Source: Streptomyces natalensis ATCC 27448 (lineage in GTDB: Bacteria; Actinomycetota; Actinomycetes; Streptomycetales; Streptomycetaceae). From it: DNA of 64,000 bases. The notes under the pieces were generated by a model. The model saw only the letters and a program-made list of their open reading frames with translations. It was not told where the DNA came from and made no database searches. This document shows, one piece after another, positions 34,801-43,734 of the stretch; the first letter of the stretch is position 1; each line of letters starts with the position of its first letter. The stretch covers positions 248,001 to 312,000 of the forward strand of contig NZ_JRKI01000034.1 in assembly GCF_000935125.1 (NCBI RefSeq). Reading direction: 5' to 3'. The position numbers and the translations under genes are program-made.

Positions 34801-36179
34801 ATGACACCCCTCCCCCGGTCGTGTCCCGCAATCCGGCCGACCCGTCCGACATCCTCGTCCACCTACCCGCCCCCGGCGCACCGGCCGCCCTCAATGCCGT
34901 CGAGCGCGCCCGCGCCGCCCAGCCCCGCTGGCTGCTGGGCGGCGCGGCGGCCCGCTCGGCCGCGCTGGGCGCCATCGCCGCCGGTATCGAGGCGGCCGCG
35001 GACGAACTGACCGCGCTCGCCGTGCGCGAGGTGGGCAAGCCGGTCGCCGAAGCCCGTGCCGAAGTGGCGCGCACCGCCGCGATCTGGCGGTACCACGCCC
35101 AGGCCCCGTACGAGCCCACCGGCGCCGTCCACGAAACGGCCGCCGGACCCGGACTGCTGCTCACCCGGCGCCGCCCGCACGGTGTCGCCGGCCTCATCAC
35201 CCCCTGGAACTTCCCCTTCGCGATCCCCAGTTGGAAGGCCGCCCCGGCACTGGCGACCGGCAACACGGTCGTCCTCAAACCGGCACCGGAAGCCACCGCG
35301 TGTGCACAGCGCCTGGCCGAAATCATCCAACATGCCGTCCCCAGCGGGGTGTTCACCGTGCTGCCAGGAGGCGCCGCCGAGGGCAACGCCGTCGTCTCGA
35401 CCGCCGACGCCGTCTCCTTCACCGGCTCCACCGTCGTCGGCCAGCTGGTCACCCGTACCACCACCGCACGCGGCATCCCTGCACAGGCCGAGATGGGCGG
35501 GCTCAATGCGGCGATCGTCCTGCCCGACGCGGACATCGACACCGCCGCCGCGCAGATCGCCTCCGCGATCGCCGGCTACGCGGGTCAGAAGTGCACCGCC
35601 ACCAGCCGGGTGATCGCGGTGGGCGCGGCCCTCGGCCCGCTGCGCGAGGCGCTGGCCGAGCACCTGCGGACACTCCCGGTGGGCGACCCCACCGATCCAG
35701 CCACCGTCTGCGGCCCCGTCATCAGCGAGCGGGCCCGCGATCGCGTCATCGAAGCCCGGCGGGCACTGCCCGACGTGGCCGCCGCCCCCGCACCCACCGG
35801 GAGCGACGGCTGGTACGTGACCCCCGCGCTGGTGACGGACGTCCCCCTCGGTCATGTCCTGCGACGCGAAGAGGTCTTCGGCCCGCTCGCCGTGCTGCTC
35901 ACCGCCGACGGCCTGGACGAGGCCGTACGGATCACCAACTCCGTCCCCTACGGCCTGGTCACCTCCGTACACACCGCATCGCTCGACGAGGCCCTGCACG
36001 GACTCGACCACCTCGACACCGGCATGATCCGCGTCAACGCCCCGTCCACCGGCGTCGACTTCCACCTGCCGTTCGGCGGCACCAAGGCATCCAGCCGCGG
36101 CCCACGCGAACAGGGCCGCGCCGCCCTGGACTTCTTCACCTCGGAGCGGACGTACACCCTGAGCCCCACGCGTTCGTAG
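34797..36179 (+). CDS. Aldehyde dehydrogenase, probable alpha-ketoglutarate semialdehyde dehydrogenase
   Basis: This 460-residue ALDH superfamily enzyme has catalytic Cys266 in AGQKCTATS and general base Glu232 in QAEMGGLNAAIV. NAD-binding landmarks are TPWNFPFAIPSWK, VLKPAPEAT and SFTGSTVVG. Near the C-terminus, EVFGPLAVL and LPFGGTKASSRGPREQG are typical. It would oxidise 2,5-dioxopentanoate, the product of the deaminase, to 2-oxoglutarate, completing hydroxyproline breakdown. ATG at 34797 has CGAGG upstream and overlaps the stop of the bridging ORF. Last gene of the catabolic operon by position. Confidence 0.9.
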   Translation: MNDTPPPVVSRNPADPSDILVHLPAPGAPAALNAVERARAAQPRWLLGGAAARSAALGAIAAGIEAAADELTALAVREVGKPVAEARAEVARTAAIWRYHAQAPYEPTGAVHETAAGPGLLLTRRRPHGVAGLITPWNFPFAIPSWKAAPALATGNTVVLKPAPEATACAQRLAEIIQHAVPSGVFTVLPGGAAEGNAVVSTADAVSFTGSTVVGQLVTRTTTARGIPAQAEMGGLNAAIVLPDADIDTAAAQIASAIAGYAGQKCTATSRVIAVGAALGPLREALAEHLRTLPVGDPTDPATVCGPVISERARDRVIEARRALPDVAAAPAPTGSDGWYVTPALVTDVPLGHVLRREEVFGPLAVLLTADGLDEAVRITNSVPYGLVTSVHTASLDEALHGLDHLDTGMIRVNAPSTGVDFHLPFGGTKASSRGPREQGRAALDFFTSERTYTLSPTRS

Positions 36180-36190
36180 GCCGCACGGTG

Positions 36191-36330
36191 GGACACGTGA
36201 CGGAGTCGGGGGGACGTGACGGAGTCGAGGGGGGACGTGACGGAGTCGAGGGGACGTAACGGAGGGCGGGGCGCATGACGGAGGGCGGGGCACATGACGA
36301 ACGAGGGGCCACATCACGAACCAGGGGCCA
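36191..36330. repeat. Degenerate ~20-bp tandem repeat, about seven units
   Basis: Successive units of about 20 bp share GGGACGTGACGGAGTCGAGG early in the array and drift to CACATGACGAACGAGGGGCC and ACATCACGAACCAGGGGCC late in it. The array fills most of the gap between the aldehyde dehydrogenase stop and the iminopeptidase promoter. The gradual drift suggests an old array growing at its left side. No coding potential seen. Confidence 0.75.
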
Positions 36331-36402
36331 CATGCTGCATAACGTGAACTTATGCCCAAATGAGAGTTACCCCAACTCACCAACAACCACAAACTCATCG
36401 AT

Positions 36403-37737
36403 ATGAACCCCTCCTACGCAACCGTCGATCACCTCTTCACGGTCCCGCTCGACCACACCACCCCCGACGGCGAAACCCTCCAGGTCTTCGCCCGCGAGGT
36501 CGCCGACCGCTCCCGCGCCGAAGAGGAACTACCGTGGCTGCTCTATCTCCAGGGCGGCCCGGGCGGCAAGTCCCCCCGCCCGTCGGCCGCGTCGCCGGGA
36601 TGGCTGGCCCACGCCCTGAAGACGCACCGCGTCCTGCTCCTCGATCAGCGCGGAACGGGCCGTTCCACCCCCGTCACCGCAAGATCGGCCGCCCGCTTCC
36701 GTCAACCGTCCCAACTCGCCGCCCACCTCGCCCACTTCAGAGCGGACTCGATCGTCGCGGACGCCGAGCTGATCCGCCGCGAACTGTGCGGCGACACCCC
36801 CTGGGAGACCCTCGGCCAGAGCTACGGCGGCTTTCTCACCCTCACCTATCTCTCCCAGGCCCCGGAAGGACTCAAGGCGTGCTACGTCGCCGGCGGCCTG
36901 CCCGGTCTGTCCGCCACCGCCGACGACGTGTACGTCCGCACCTATCCGCGGGTGGGCGACCGGGTCCGCGACTTCTACGCCCGCTACCCGGAGGACGCCC
37001 GGCGCCTGCGCCGCATCGCCGACCTGCTCGCGACACAGGACATACGCCTGCCCGACGGCGACCGCCTCACCGTCCGCCGACTGCGCACCCTCGGCCTGCT
37101 ACTCGGCATGGGCGACGGATTCGAGCGCCTGCACTGGCTGCTGGACGATGCCCTGTCCAACGCCGGAGACGGAGACGGCACACCCGACGCCGCATCGACC
37201 AACCCCAGGTCGACCAACACCACGTCGACCGACACCACATTGACCGACACCTTCCTCTACCAGGTCATGACCCTGACCGGCTTCACCGACAACCCCCTCT
37301 TCGCCGTCCTCCAGGAAACCCTCTACGGACAAGGCGCCGGCCCCACCGCCTGGGCAGCCTCCCGCGCCCTGCCCGCCTTCCCCGACTTCACCGAGGACGC
37401 CGACCCGCTCCTCCTCACCGGCGAGATGATCTACCCCTGGATGTTTGAGGACATCCGCGGCCTGCGCCCCTTCGCCCAGGCCGCCGACCTCCTCGCCCAG
37501 CGCACCGACTGGCCCCCGCTGTACGACCACGCCCGTCTCGCCTCGAACACGGTCCCGCTCGCCGCGGTCGTCTACCACGACGACATGTACGTGGACGCGG
37601 GCCTGTCCCTGGAAACCGCCCGCACCGTCGGCGCTTCCCGGATCTGGGTCACCAACGAATGGGAACACGACGGCCTCTCCGCCTCCGGCGACCAAGTCCT
37701 CGCCCGCCTGATGGCCCTGGCGGCGGGCCGGGCGTGA
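36403..37737 (+). CDS. Proline iminopeptidase-like alpha/beta hydrolase (S33)
   Basis: The 444-residue S33 hydrolase has oxyanion loop LYLQGGPGG (48-56), DQRGTGRSTP (81-90), nucleophile Ser140 in GQSYGG, and a late Asp in YHDDMYVD and His in EWEHDG. Length fits prolyl aminopeptidases of the larger type. It would release N-terminal Pro (or Hyp) from peptides in the cytoplasm, matching the peptide importer and hydroxyproline enzymes next to it. A Thr/Asn/Asp-rich insert (about residues 248-278) is encoded by short DNA repeats. No Shine-Dalgarno sequence precedes the ATG. An AT-rich TGCATAACGTGAACTTATG at about 36336 is a weak relative of the shared operator. Confidence 0.85.
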   Translation: MNPSYATVDHLFTVPLDHTTPDGETLQVFAREVADRSRAEEELPWLLYLQGGPGGKSPRPSAASPGWLAHALKTHRVLLLDQRGTGRSTPVTARSAARFRQPSQLAAHLAHFRADSIVADAELIRRELCGDTPWETLGQSYGGFLTLTYLSQAPEGLKACYVAGGLPGLSATADDVYVRTYPRVGDRVRDFYARYPEDARRLRRIADLLATQDIRLPDGDRLTVRRLRTLGLLLGMGDGFERLHWLLDDALSNAGDGDGTPDAASTNPRSTNTTSTDTTLTDTFLYQVMTLTGFTDNPLFAVLQETLYGQGAGPTAWAASRALPAFPDFTEDADPLLLTGEMIYPWMFEDIRGLRPFAQAADLLAQRTDWPPLYDHARLASNTVPLAAVVYHDDMYVDAGLSLETARTVGASRIWVTNEWEHDGLSASGDQVLARLMALAAGRA

Positions 37738-37819
37738 CCACCCGGCACGCACCGCACTTCCGCACGGTGCAAGCCCCCAACCGACCTCTCCCTCACGGCA
37801 GAGCCACCTCACCACTCCC

Positions 37820-38644
37820 TCACTCCGCAATGCCCCGGGTGAGCAGGACCGCAGTGACGAACCTGCGGTAGAGCCGGATCGGGTCCTCGTCCGTCAGCTG
37901 GACGGTTACGGCGTCGGCGCGTTCGATGCCGTTGATCCAGGTTGCCATCTCGGCAAGGTCGGGGTTGCGGAAACGTACGGTGAGCGTGGCCGGCAGCGTG
38001 ATGTGCGGCGGGGTGGCCTGCGGCAGGGTGCGCACAGCTTTTTGCGCGGTTTGGCGGATCAGCTTGCAGGCTTCGTTGGGGTGCAGACTGTCCGCGGCGA
38101 ACCGGGACACCGAGGACTTGACCACGGCGCTGTGGATGCCCGGGCAGAACGGCTTGATCTCGGCGTCCGTCGTATCGTCGCCGGTGATCAGCACCACCGG
38201 TACTCCGTGCCCCAGCGCCACCAGCGCATTGATCCCGCTCTCGCCCGCGGTGACGCCGTTGAGGCGCACCTCGCTGATCGCCTGGGGGTTGTAGGTGTGC
38301 GAGAGGGTTGCCGGCGCGCCCGCCATGGAGCCGTGGTACGAGACGAGGAAGACGGCGTCGAACGACGCGTCCAGGCCCTGCATCATGTAGAGGGGTTTGT
38401 GCCGGCCGGACAGGTAACGCGCCCGGCCTGCCAGGGTGTCGGGGCGCAGGTTCGCCATCTTCGAGTGCGAGTCGTTGACCAGGAACTCGGTCGCTCCGCC
38501 CTCCATCGCCCCCTCGATGGCGGCGTTGACCTCCTGCTGGAGCAGGCCCCGGTAGTAGGCGTACTCAGGTTCCGTGGGCCGGCACTGCGACCAGTCCACG
38601 ACGCCTGCGGTGCCCTCCATGTCGGACGAGACAAAGATCTTCAC
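37820..38644 (-). CDS. M55 family D-aminopeptidase (DppA-like)
   Basis: This 274-residue peptidase matches DppA. Metal ligands are visible at the expected positions: Asp8 and Glu10 in SSDMEGTAG, His60 in VNDSHSKM, His104 in SYHGSMAG, and probably Glu135 in TAGESG. These enzymes cleave D-Ala and related D-residues from short peptides and form decamers. The GTG at 38644 starts exactly at the family N-terminus (KIFVSSDMEG) and has GGAGC six bases upstream; a longer frame to 38788 is unlikely. It is convergent with the iminopeptidase gene and downstream of a co-oriented LysR gene, 103 bp away. Confidence 0.9.
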   Translation of the reverse strand: MKIFVSSDMEGTAGVVDWSQCRPTEPEYAYYRGLLQQEVNAAIEGAMEGGATEFLVNDSHSKMANLRPDTLAGRARYLSGRHKPLYMMQGLDASFDAVFLVSYHGSMAGAPATLSHTYNPQAISEVRLNGVTAGESGINALVALGHGVPVVLITGDDTTDAEIKPFCPGIHSAVVKSSVSRFAADSLHPNEACKLIRQTAQKAVRTLPQATPPHITLPATLTVRFRNPDLAEMATWINGIERADAVTVQLTDEDPIRLYRRFVTAVLLTRGIAE

Positions 38645-38747
38645 AGCGGCTCCAGGGGTGCGGTGCTGCTCCGCCGCACGGCGGACGAGTTCACCTTTCC
38701 CCGTCGCCGCGACGTCGAGTCCCTCCGCAACCGGCCCGAGTGTCGGA

Positions 38748-39683
38748 TCACTTCCGCTCGCGCGTGCCGGTGTCGAGGCGTTCCGCAAGAGTGCTCATCT
38801 CGCGCGCCAAGGCCACCGTCAGGGCACGAAAGATGCGTACTTCGGGATGGGTGTCGGTGGCGCGGGTGGCAAGGACGCTGTGCGCACGAGGAGCGTCCAG
38901 GACCGGTACGTAGCGTGTGCCGGGCCACGGGTAGTAGCGGGCGAAGGATTTCAGACCCGAGCCGGCGCCGCGGCCGGCCGCCACGCTGGTGAGGATGTCC
39001 TGAGGGGTGAGGGCGTAATCGGGCGCACGGTGCTTGCCGGTTTCAAAGTACAGGTAGTCGGTGAAATCGCGAGGGGTGTGCCGGGGAAGCTGTAGAAAGG
39101 GCAGATCGATGACGTCGCCCACGTGAACACCCGTTCCGGCGGCGTCGGCGAGGGGAGAACGGGCTGGGACCGCCACGATCCGCTGTTCCGCGGTGAGGAT
39201 GTCCACCTCGATGTCCTCGGCTTCGAAGGCGGGTCGGACGAATGCCACGTCCACGCGGTCTTCGCGCAGCGCGCTGAGGTGTTCGGTGAAGTTCAACTGG
39301 ACCAGTTCCACCGGCACTTCAGGGCGAGCGCGGCGGAAGGCGTTGACGGCGGCCGGGGTGACCTCGGCCGAGCCGTGGCCCATGATGCCCACCCGCAAGG
39401 TGCGGGCTCCCGCCGTTGGACCGAGGGCGGCCTCGGTCACGTCCTCGACGGCCGCATTCGCCGCAGCGAGCAGGGCGCGGGCATGGGAGGCCAGTCTGCG
39501 TCCGGCGATGGTCGGCACGACAGGGCCGTTGCCGCGGTCCAGTAGCCGGGTGCCGAACTCCCGCTCCAGCTGTTGTACGTGCAGGGTGACGGCTGCCGGC
39601 GACAGGAAGAGCCGGGCGGCCGCCCGCCCGTAGTGCTCCTCCTCGACCACCGCCAGAAAGGAGGACAGCTTCCGCAGATCCAT
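38748..39683 (-). CDS. LysR family transcriptional regulator
   Basis: This 311-residue regulator has a winged HTH (residues 2-60; EEHYGRAAARLFLSPAAVTL) and an inducer domain from about residue 95 (RTLRVGIMGHGSAEVTPAAV). The ATG at 39683 begins the HTH (MDLRKLSSFLAVVEEEHYGR); a longer frame reaching 39947 overlaps the divergent MFS gene and was rejected. It is 100 bp from the MFS gene, its probable target, and 103 bp before the D-aminopeptidase on the same strand, which could be co-transcribed. No SD is obvious. Confidence 0.88.
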   Translation of the reverse strand: MDLRKLSSFLAVVEEEHYGRAAARLFLSPAAVTLHVQQLEREFGTRLLDRGNGPVVPTIAGRRLASHARALLAAANAAVEDVTEAALGPTAGARTLRVGIMGHGSAEVTPAAVNAFRRARPEVPVELVQLNFTEHLSALREDRVDVAFVRPAFEAEDIEVDILTAEQRIVAVPARSPLADAAGTGVHVGDVIDLPFLQLPRHTPRDFTDYLYFETGKHRAPDYALTPQDILTSVAAGRGAGSGLKSFARYYPWPGTRYVPVLDAPRAHSVLATRATDTHPEVRIFRALTVALAREMSTLAERLDTGTRERK

Positions 39684-39783
39684 ACGGGACACGATACGAC
39701 CGCATTGCTGCTGGTCACGAGGGCATTCAGGATTCCTGAACGGAGGCAGCGCCGGGCACCGCCCGACCCGTACAACGGTCGGC

Positions 39784-41088
39784 ATGAGCAAGCACGCCAT
39801 CCCGACGACGACATCTGCCGCTTCCGCCCCCACCCCGCCGACGGACTCGGGCACACCGGCACCCGCGCGCACACCCGTAGCCACACTCCCAACCCGGCAC
39901 TGGCTGAGCGCGGGTTGGGTGATGACGGCCTCCGGCTGGAGCGCCAACCAGTTCTCCGCCCTGCTGGGTTCCTACCGCAGCGAGCTGGGCCTGACCGCCG
40001 CCGGTACGACCGCTCTGTTCGGCATTTACGTGCTGGGGCTCATCCCAGGTCTGCTGTTGGGCGGCCCGCTCGCCGACCGGCGGGGCCGTCGCCCCGTCGT
40101 CTTTCTCGCACTGGGCACGTCGGCTCTGGCCACCTGTCTGCTGATGATCGGCCCCGCCGCCTCCGCCTTCTTGTGGCCCGGGCGCTTCTTGACCGGCATC
40201 GGTGCGGGTGCCCTGCTGACGGCGGGCAGCGTGTGGGTCAAGGAGCTGTCCTCGCCCCCGTACGGCACCGCCCCCAACCCGGGGGTGGCGGCCCGCCGTT
40301 CCGGTCTGTTCCTGTCCGCCGGCTTCGCGACCGGCGGCCTGGCCGCCTCCCTCATCGCCCAGTGGGCGCCGCACCCCATGGTCACCGCCTACCTCCCGCA
40401 CCTGTTCCTCTCCGCCCTCGCGGCACTCTGCGCCGCCCGCGCCCCGGAATCCTCTCCGGCTCACCCCGGCACGGCCTCGTCGGCTCCCGCGCCCGTCGCA
40501 CGGCGGGAGCAGCGCGCCTCGGCGGCCGAGTTCCGCCGGCTGGTCGCTCCCGTGGCTCCGTGGGTATTCATCGCCCCGACAGTGGCCTTCGCTACGCTGC
40601 CCGGCCTGGTCGACGCCGATCTGAAGGGCTGGCAGACCGTTTACGCCGGTGTGATCACAGCGGTCACCCCCGGCGCCGGCATCCTTGTGGCGCCGCTGGC
40701 ACGTTCGCTCGCCGCCCGGCATCGCCTCGCCACCGGCGCGATCGGGCTGGCCGCCGTCGCCCTTGGACTGCTGATCGCTGCGTTCGCCGCGGCGCAGGCC
40801 CAGCCCGTGGTCGCCCTGATCGCGTCGATGGTGCTCGGTGCGGGCTATGGCCTCTGTGTAGCCTACGGCCTCACCGAGGTCGCCGCCCTCGCGCCGAGCC
40901 ACCGGCTGGCCCGGCTGACCTCGTACTTCTGGACGCTGGCATACCTGGGCTTCCTCGCCCCGTACGTCATCACCCTGTGCACCGGGGTCTTTTCGCCGCC
41001 CACCGTCCTCATCGGCGCCGCCGTGCTGGCCGTGTTCACGCTCGTGGCCATCGCCTATCGGGGCACACGTCGGGCGCGGGCGCACTGA
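39784..41088 (+). CDS. MFS transporter
   Basis: The 434-residue major facilitator protein has 12 predicted helices. The loop 2-3 motif is GGPLADRRGRRPVV, the usual MFS motif A. A Thr/Pro/Ala-rich cytoplasmic leader (1-40) precedes helix 1, and the central loop (about residues 220-250) is Ser/Pro/Ala-rich. It is divergent from a LysR regulator across a 100-bp promoter region, a common efflux arrangement. Substrate unknown; drug or amino-acid export are both possible. Confidence 0.88.
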   Translation: MSKHAIPTTTSAASAPTPPTDSGTPAPARTPVATLPTRHWLSAGWVMTASGWSANQFSALLGSYRSELGLTAAGTTALFGIYVLGLIPGLLLGGPLADRRGRRPVVFLALGTSALATCLLMIGPAASAFLWPGRFLTGIGAGALLTAGSVWVKELSSPPYGTAPNPGVAARRSGLFLSAGFATGGLAASLIAQWAPHPMVTAYLPHLFLSALAALCAARAPESSPAHPGTASSAPAPVARREQRASAAEFRRLVAPVAPWVFIAPTVAFATLPGLVDADLKGWQTVYAGVITAVTPGAGILVAPLARSLAARHRLATGAIGLAAVALGLLIAAFAAAQAQPVVALIASMVLGAGYGLCVAYGLTEVAALAPSHRLARLTSYFWTLAYLGFLAPYVITLCTGVFSPPTVLIGAAVLAVFTLVAIAYRGTRRARAH

Positions 41089-41198
41089 CCCCGAACCCGC
41101 CGCGCCCCGGGAGTGGCCACGGCGGGCGGACGGGAGACACCTCGCGCCCGGAATGGCCACGGGCCACGGCGGGCAACCCCGGAGCCACCCCGGCAGCC

Positions 41199-41230
41199 GC
41201 GCCCTCGCGCCCTCGCGCCCTCGCGCCCTC
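41199..41230. repeat. Four exact 8-bp GCGCCCTC tandem repeats
   Basis: Four identical head-to-tail GCGCCCTC units lie just before the stop codon of the leftward serine hydrolase, between convergent genes. Likely a slippage-prone simple repeat. Confidence 0.8.
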
Positions 41231-41232
41231 GA

Positions 41233-42636
41233 TCAGACTGCCGCTTCCACGACCCGGTTGAAGAGCCGGCCGGCGAGATCGACGCCCACGACCGCACCCT
41301 TGTCGTCGCGGGAGAAGTAGCCGCGCTGCCCCTTGAGGCCGCCTTCCGTGATGATGTACTCGTCCTTGTCACCGGGAAGGAAGCCGATGGCCGCGGCAGG
41401 GTAGCCCGGGGGCATCTCCTCGTCCGACGCCTCACGGATCTCCGGCTTGATATCGACCGCCAGGGTGAGGCGAGTGCCGTCGGTGGCGAGGTCGAGGCTC
41501 ATGGCGTCGATCTCATAGTGGCCGACGACCTGCCGGGCCTGCCCCTCGTCGTACGGGACCGGCTCGGCCTCCTGCTCGACGACGCCGAGGTAGTGCCCGA
41601 GCGCCCACTTCACGACGGACTGGTTGAAGGAGTAGCCGTCCGGCCCGGCGTTGGCCAGGGAGACCACCGCAAAGTTGCGTTCCGGCACGATGAGGAGCTC
41701 GGCGAACTGGCCGTTGCCCGAGCCGCCGTGCCCGATCCCCCGGACACCGTCCACATCGTGCAGGAACCAGCCGATGCCCAGGCCGTTCCCGAGCGAGCTG
41801 GCGCGCAGCTCGACCGTCTGCTCCCGCATGCGGTGCAGCGCAGGGGCGGGCAACACGCCTTCGCCGTCGCCGAGTTGGAACCGTGCCCAGCGCAGCAGAT
41901 CGCTCACCGAGGAGGCGAGGCCGCCGCCAGGGTTGTCGCCGCGTGCGCCCTCCTTGAATGCGCCCCACGGCCGGGCGGCCTGCGGTTCGCCGTCCTCGCC
42001 GCGGTTGTGGCCCACCGCGAACTTGCGCACCATCACCTCGGCCAGGCCGTACACGGTGTCCGAAAGACCCACCGGCTCCAGGACGAGCGACGCCATGGCC
42101 TGCTCGAAGGGCAGGCCCGTGACCGTCTCGACGATCCGGCCGGCCAGGTTGTAGCCGGCCTGGCTGTACGAGGCGCGGGCGCCGGGCGGGGCGATCAGCG
42201 GCAGCTCGGGCAGCTTCGCCACGAGCCCGGCCAGGGAGCGGTCGCCCTTGCCGTCGTCGATCAGGTTCCAGTCCAGACCCGCGGTGTGGTTGAGCAGATT
42301 CAGGACGGTGATCTGCGCCGCGGCCCGCTCGTCGGCGAGCCTCAGCTCCGGAACGTAACGCCGCACCGGCGCGTCCAGATCCACCTTCCCCTCCGCGACC
42401 AGGCGCATCAGCGCGGTCGCCGTGAAGGTCTTGGACACCGACGCCAGATGGAACAGCGTCTTCTCATCGACCGGCAGCGGATTGCCGAGGCTCGTCACAC
42501 CGTGCGACGCGTAGATCTCCCGGCCGTCGCACAGCACCCCGACGGCGACACCGGGAATCCCGAACCCCTCGGCCTGTGCCTCGACGAAACCCGACAGCTC
42601 GTCCTGCGACTTCTCTTGCGACTTCTCCTGCGACAT
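41233..42636 (-). CDS. Serine hydrolase, beta-lactamase/PBP4* (class C) family
   Basis: The 467-residue serine hydrolase of the class C beta-lactamase-related family has active-site Ser66-Val-Ser-Lys69 in HLASVSKTF. The second motif is Tyr157-Ser-Gln159 (ASYSQAGYN), where YxN is usual, and the third is GHGGSG. A C-terminal beta-barrel lipocalin-like domain (about residues 375-467) is present. No signal peptide, so cytoplasmic. The N-terminus has a SQEKSQEKSQDE repeat. ATG at 42636 has a strong GGAGGGGGA. Likely an esterase or D-peptidase rather than a beta-lactamase. Divergent from a TetR gene with three operator-like sites in between. Confidence 0.88.
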   Translation of the reverse strand: MSQEKSQEKSQDELSGFVEAQAEGFGIPGVAVGVLCDGREIYASHGVTSLGNPLPVDEKTLFHLASVSKTFTATALMRLVAEGKVDLDAPVRRYVPELRLADERAAAQITVLNLLNHTAGLDWNLIDDGKGDRSLAGLVAKLPELPLIAPPGARASYSQAGYNLAGRIVETVTGLPFEQAMASLVLEPVGLSDTVYGLAEVMVRKFAVGHNRGEDGEPQAARPWGAFKEGARGDNPGGGLASSVSDLLRWARFQLGDGEGVLPAPALHRMREQTVELRASSLGNGLGIGWFLHDVDGVRGIGHGGSGNGQFAELLIVPERNFAVVSLANAGPDGYSFNQSVVKWALGHYLGVVEQEAEPVPYDEGQARQVVGHYEIDAMSLDLATDGTRLTLAVDIKPEIREASDEEMPPGYPAAAIGFLPGDKDEYIITEGGLKGQRGYFSRDDKGAVVGVDLAGRLFNRVVEAAV

Positions 42637-42652
42637 CGCTCCCCCTCCAGAG

Positions 42653-42747
42653 ACTTGAACTAAGTGCGAGTACGGATACGAGAGGGAGCGTAGACGACCA
42701 CTTGAACAAAGTGCAAGGCCCGCCATGAACTCAATGAACTAAGTTCA
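42653..42747. promoter_or_regulatory. Three copies of a TetR-type operator between divergent genes
   Basis: ACTTGAACTAAGT (42653-42665), ACTTGAACAAAGT (42700-42712) and TGAACTAAGTTCA (42735-42747, a perfect 6-bp-arm palindrome) share TGAACWAAGT. They fall in the 126-bp region between the serine hydrolase and TetR genes, so one regulator could control both promoters. Binding by the adjacent TetR is inferred. Confidence 0.7.
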
Positions 42748-42762
42748 ACTAAGGTGGTGGCC

Positions 42763-43458
42763 ATGCCGAGAGACACGCTGACCACAGAGCGGATCGTCCA
42801 GGCAGCCATCGAGCTGCTGGACGACGAGGGGCTGGACGGCCTCAACATGCGCAGCCTGGCCAAACGGCTCGGCTCGGCCGCCACGGCCGTCTACTGGCAC
42901 ATCAAAACCAAGGACGACCTGGTCCGGCTCGCCGGCGATGCGATCTGGTACGAGATCGAGCAGCCCGATCTCGACGCCACGGACTGGCGTACGGCCGCCA
43001 CCCTCCAGGCCACCGGCATGCACACCATGCTCACCCGGCACCCCTGGCTCGGCCAGGCATTCGGCAGCCATCTCATGCACGGCCCCGGCAAGGCCCGCCA
43101 CGACGACCTCAGCCTCGCCATCTACGAAATGGCGGGCTTCACCGCCGCCGACGCGGACCGGGCAGCCGCCACCGTGCTCACCTTCGTACTCGGCAGCGCA
43201 CTCGGTCCCGCCGCGGAGGTGTCACTGAAGCGCCGACTGAGCAAGAACGGCGCAGATGCCGAGCAGTTGATGACCGACGCCATGACGCGCGCCACCGAAA
43301 CCGCCCAGCACTACCCGCGACTCCGCGCACGCCTCGGCACCCCCGCCGCCTCGCAGTACGCCGCGGCACCCGACAACACCTTCACCTTCGGCCTCCACTC
43401 CATCCTCGACGGCTTCGAGACCCGCCTCACGACCGACCACGGCGGCCGGAGCGGCTGA
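42763..43458 (+). CDS. TetR family transcriptional regulator (TetR_C domain)
   Basis: This 231-residue regulator has an N-terminal HTH (TERIVQAAIELLDDEGLDGL, then MRSLAKRLGSAATAVYWHIK) and a TetR_C ligand domain. The ATG at 42763 follows AAGGTGG. The overall layout matches classical TetR-type repressors that sit divergent from the gene they control, here the serine hydrolase. Three similar operator sites lie between the two genes; one overlaps the start region of this gene, suggesting autorepression. Ligand unknown. Confidence 0.9.
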   Translation: MPRDTLTTERIVQAAIELLDDEGLDGLNMRSLAKRLGSAATAVYWHIKTKDDLVRLAGDAIWYEIEQPDLDATDWRTAATLQATGMHTMLTRHPWLGQAFGSHLMHGPGKARHDDLSLAIYEMAGFTAADADRAAATVLTFVLGSALGPAAEVSLKRRLSKNGADAEQLMTDAMTRATETAQHYPRLRARLGTPAASQYAAAPDNTFTFGLHSILDGFETRLTTDHGGRSG

Positions 43459-43734
43459 CCCACACCGGAACAACACCCGGCCGACACCCGCCCGACCAGC
43501 TCATGACCCCTTCCCGGCTTTGCGCCGTCCCGCCTCATCCGCCGTGCCCGCGCCCGGGTCAGACGTGCTGATTTTCCCCGCGTGGAGCGCAACAAGCGGC
43601 CGTCCCGGTTCATGATGAGCGCGGTTTCGGTGCACGCTCGGCCGCGCGCGCCAAGGCGAGACCGCCGCGGCGTTACGAGGTGGGCGGCGTGGGCAGGCGC
43701 GCGCCGAACATAGATGTGAGGAACGGGAGCCTGG

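Noticed and set aside
36191..36330. CRISPR-like array
   Set aside because: Units are directly adjacent and drifting, with no unique spacers and no cas genes.
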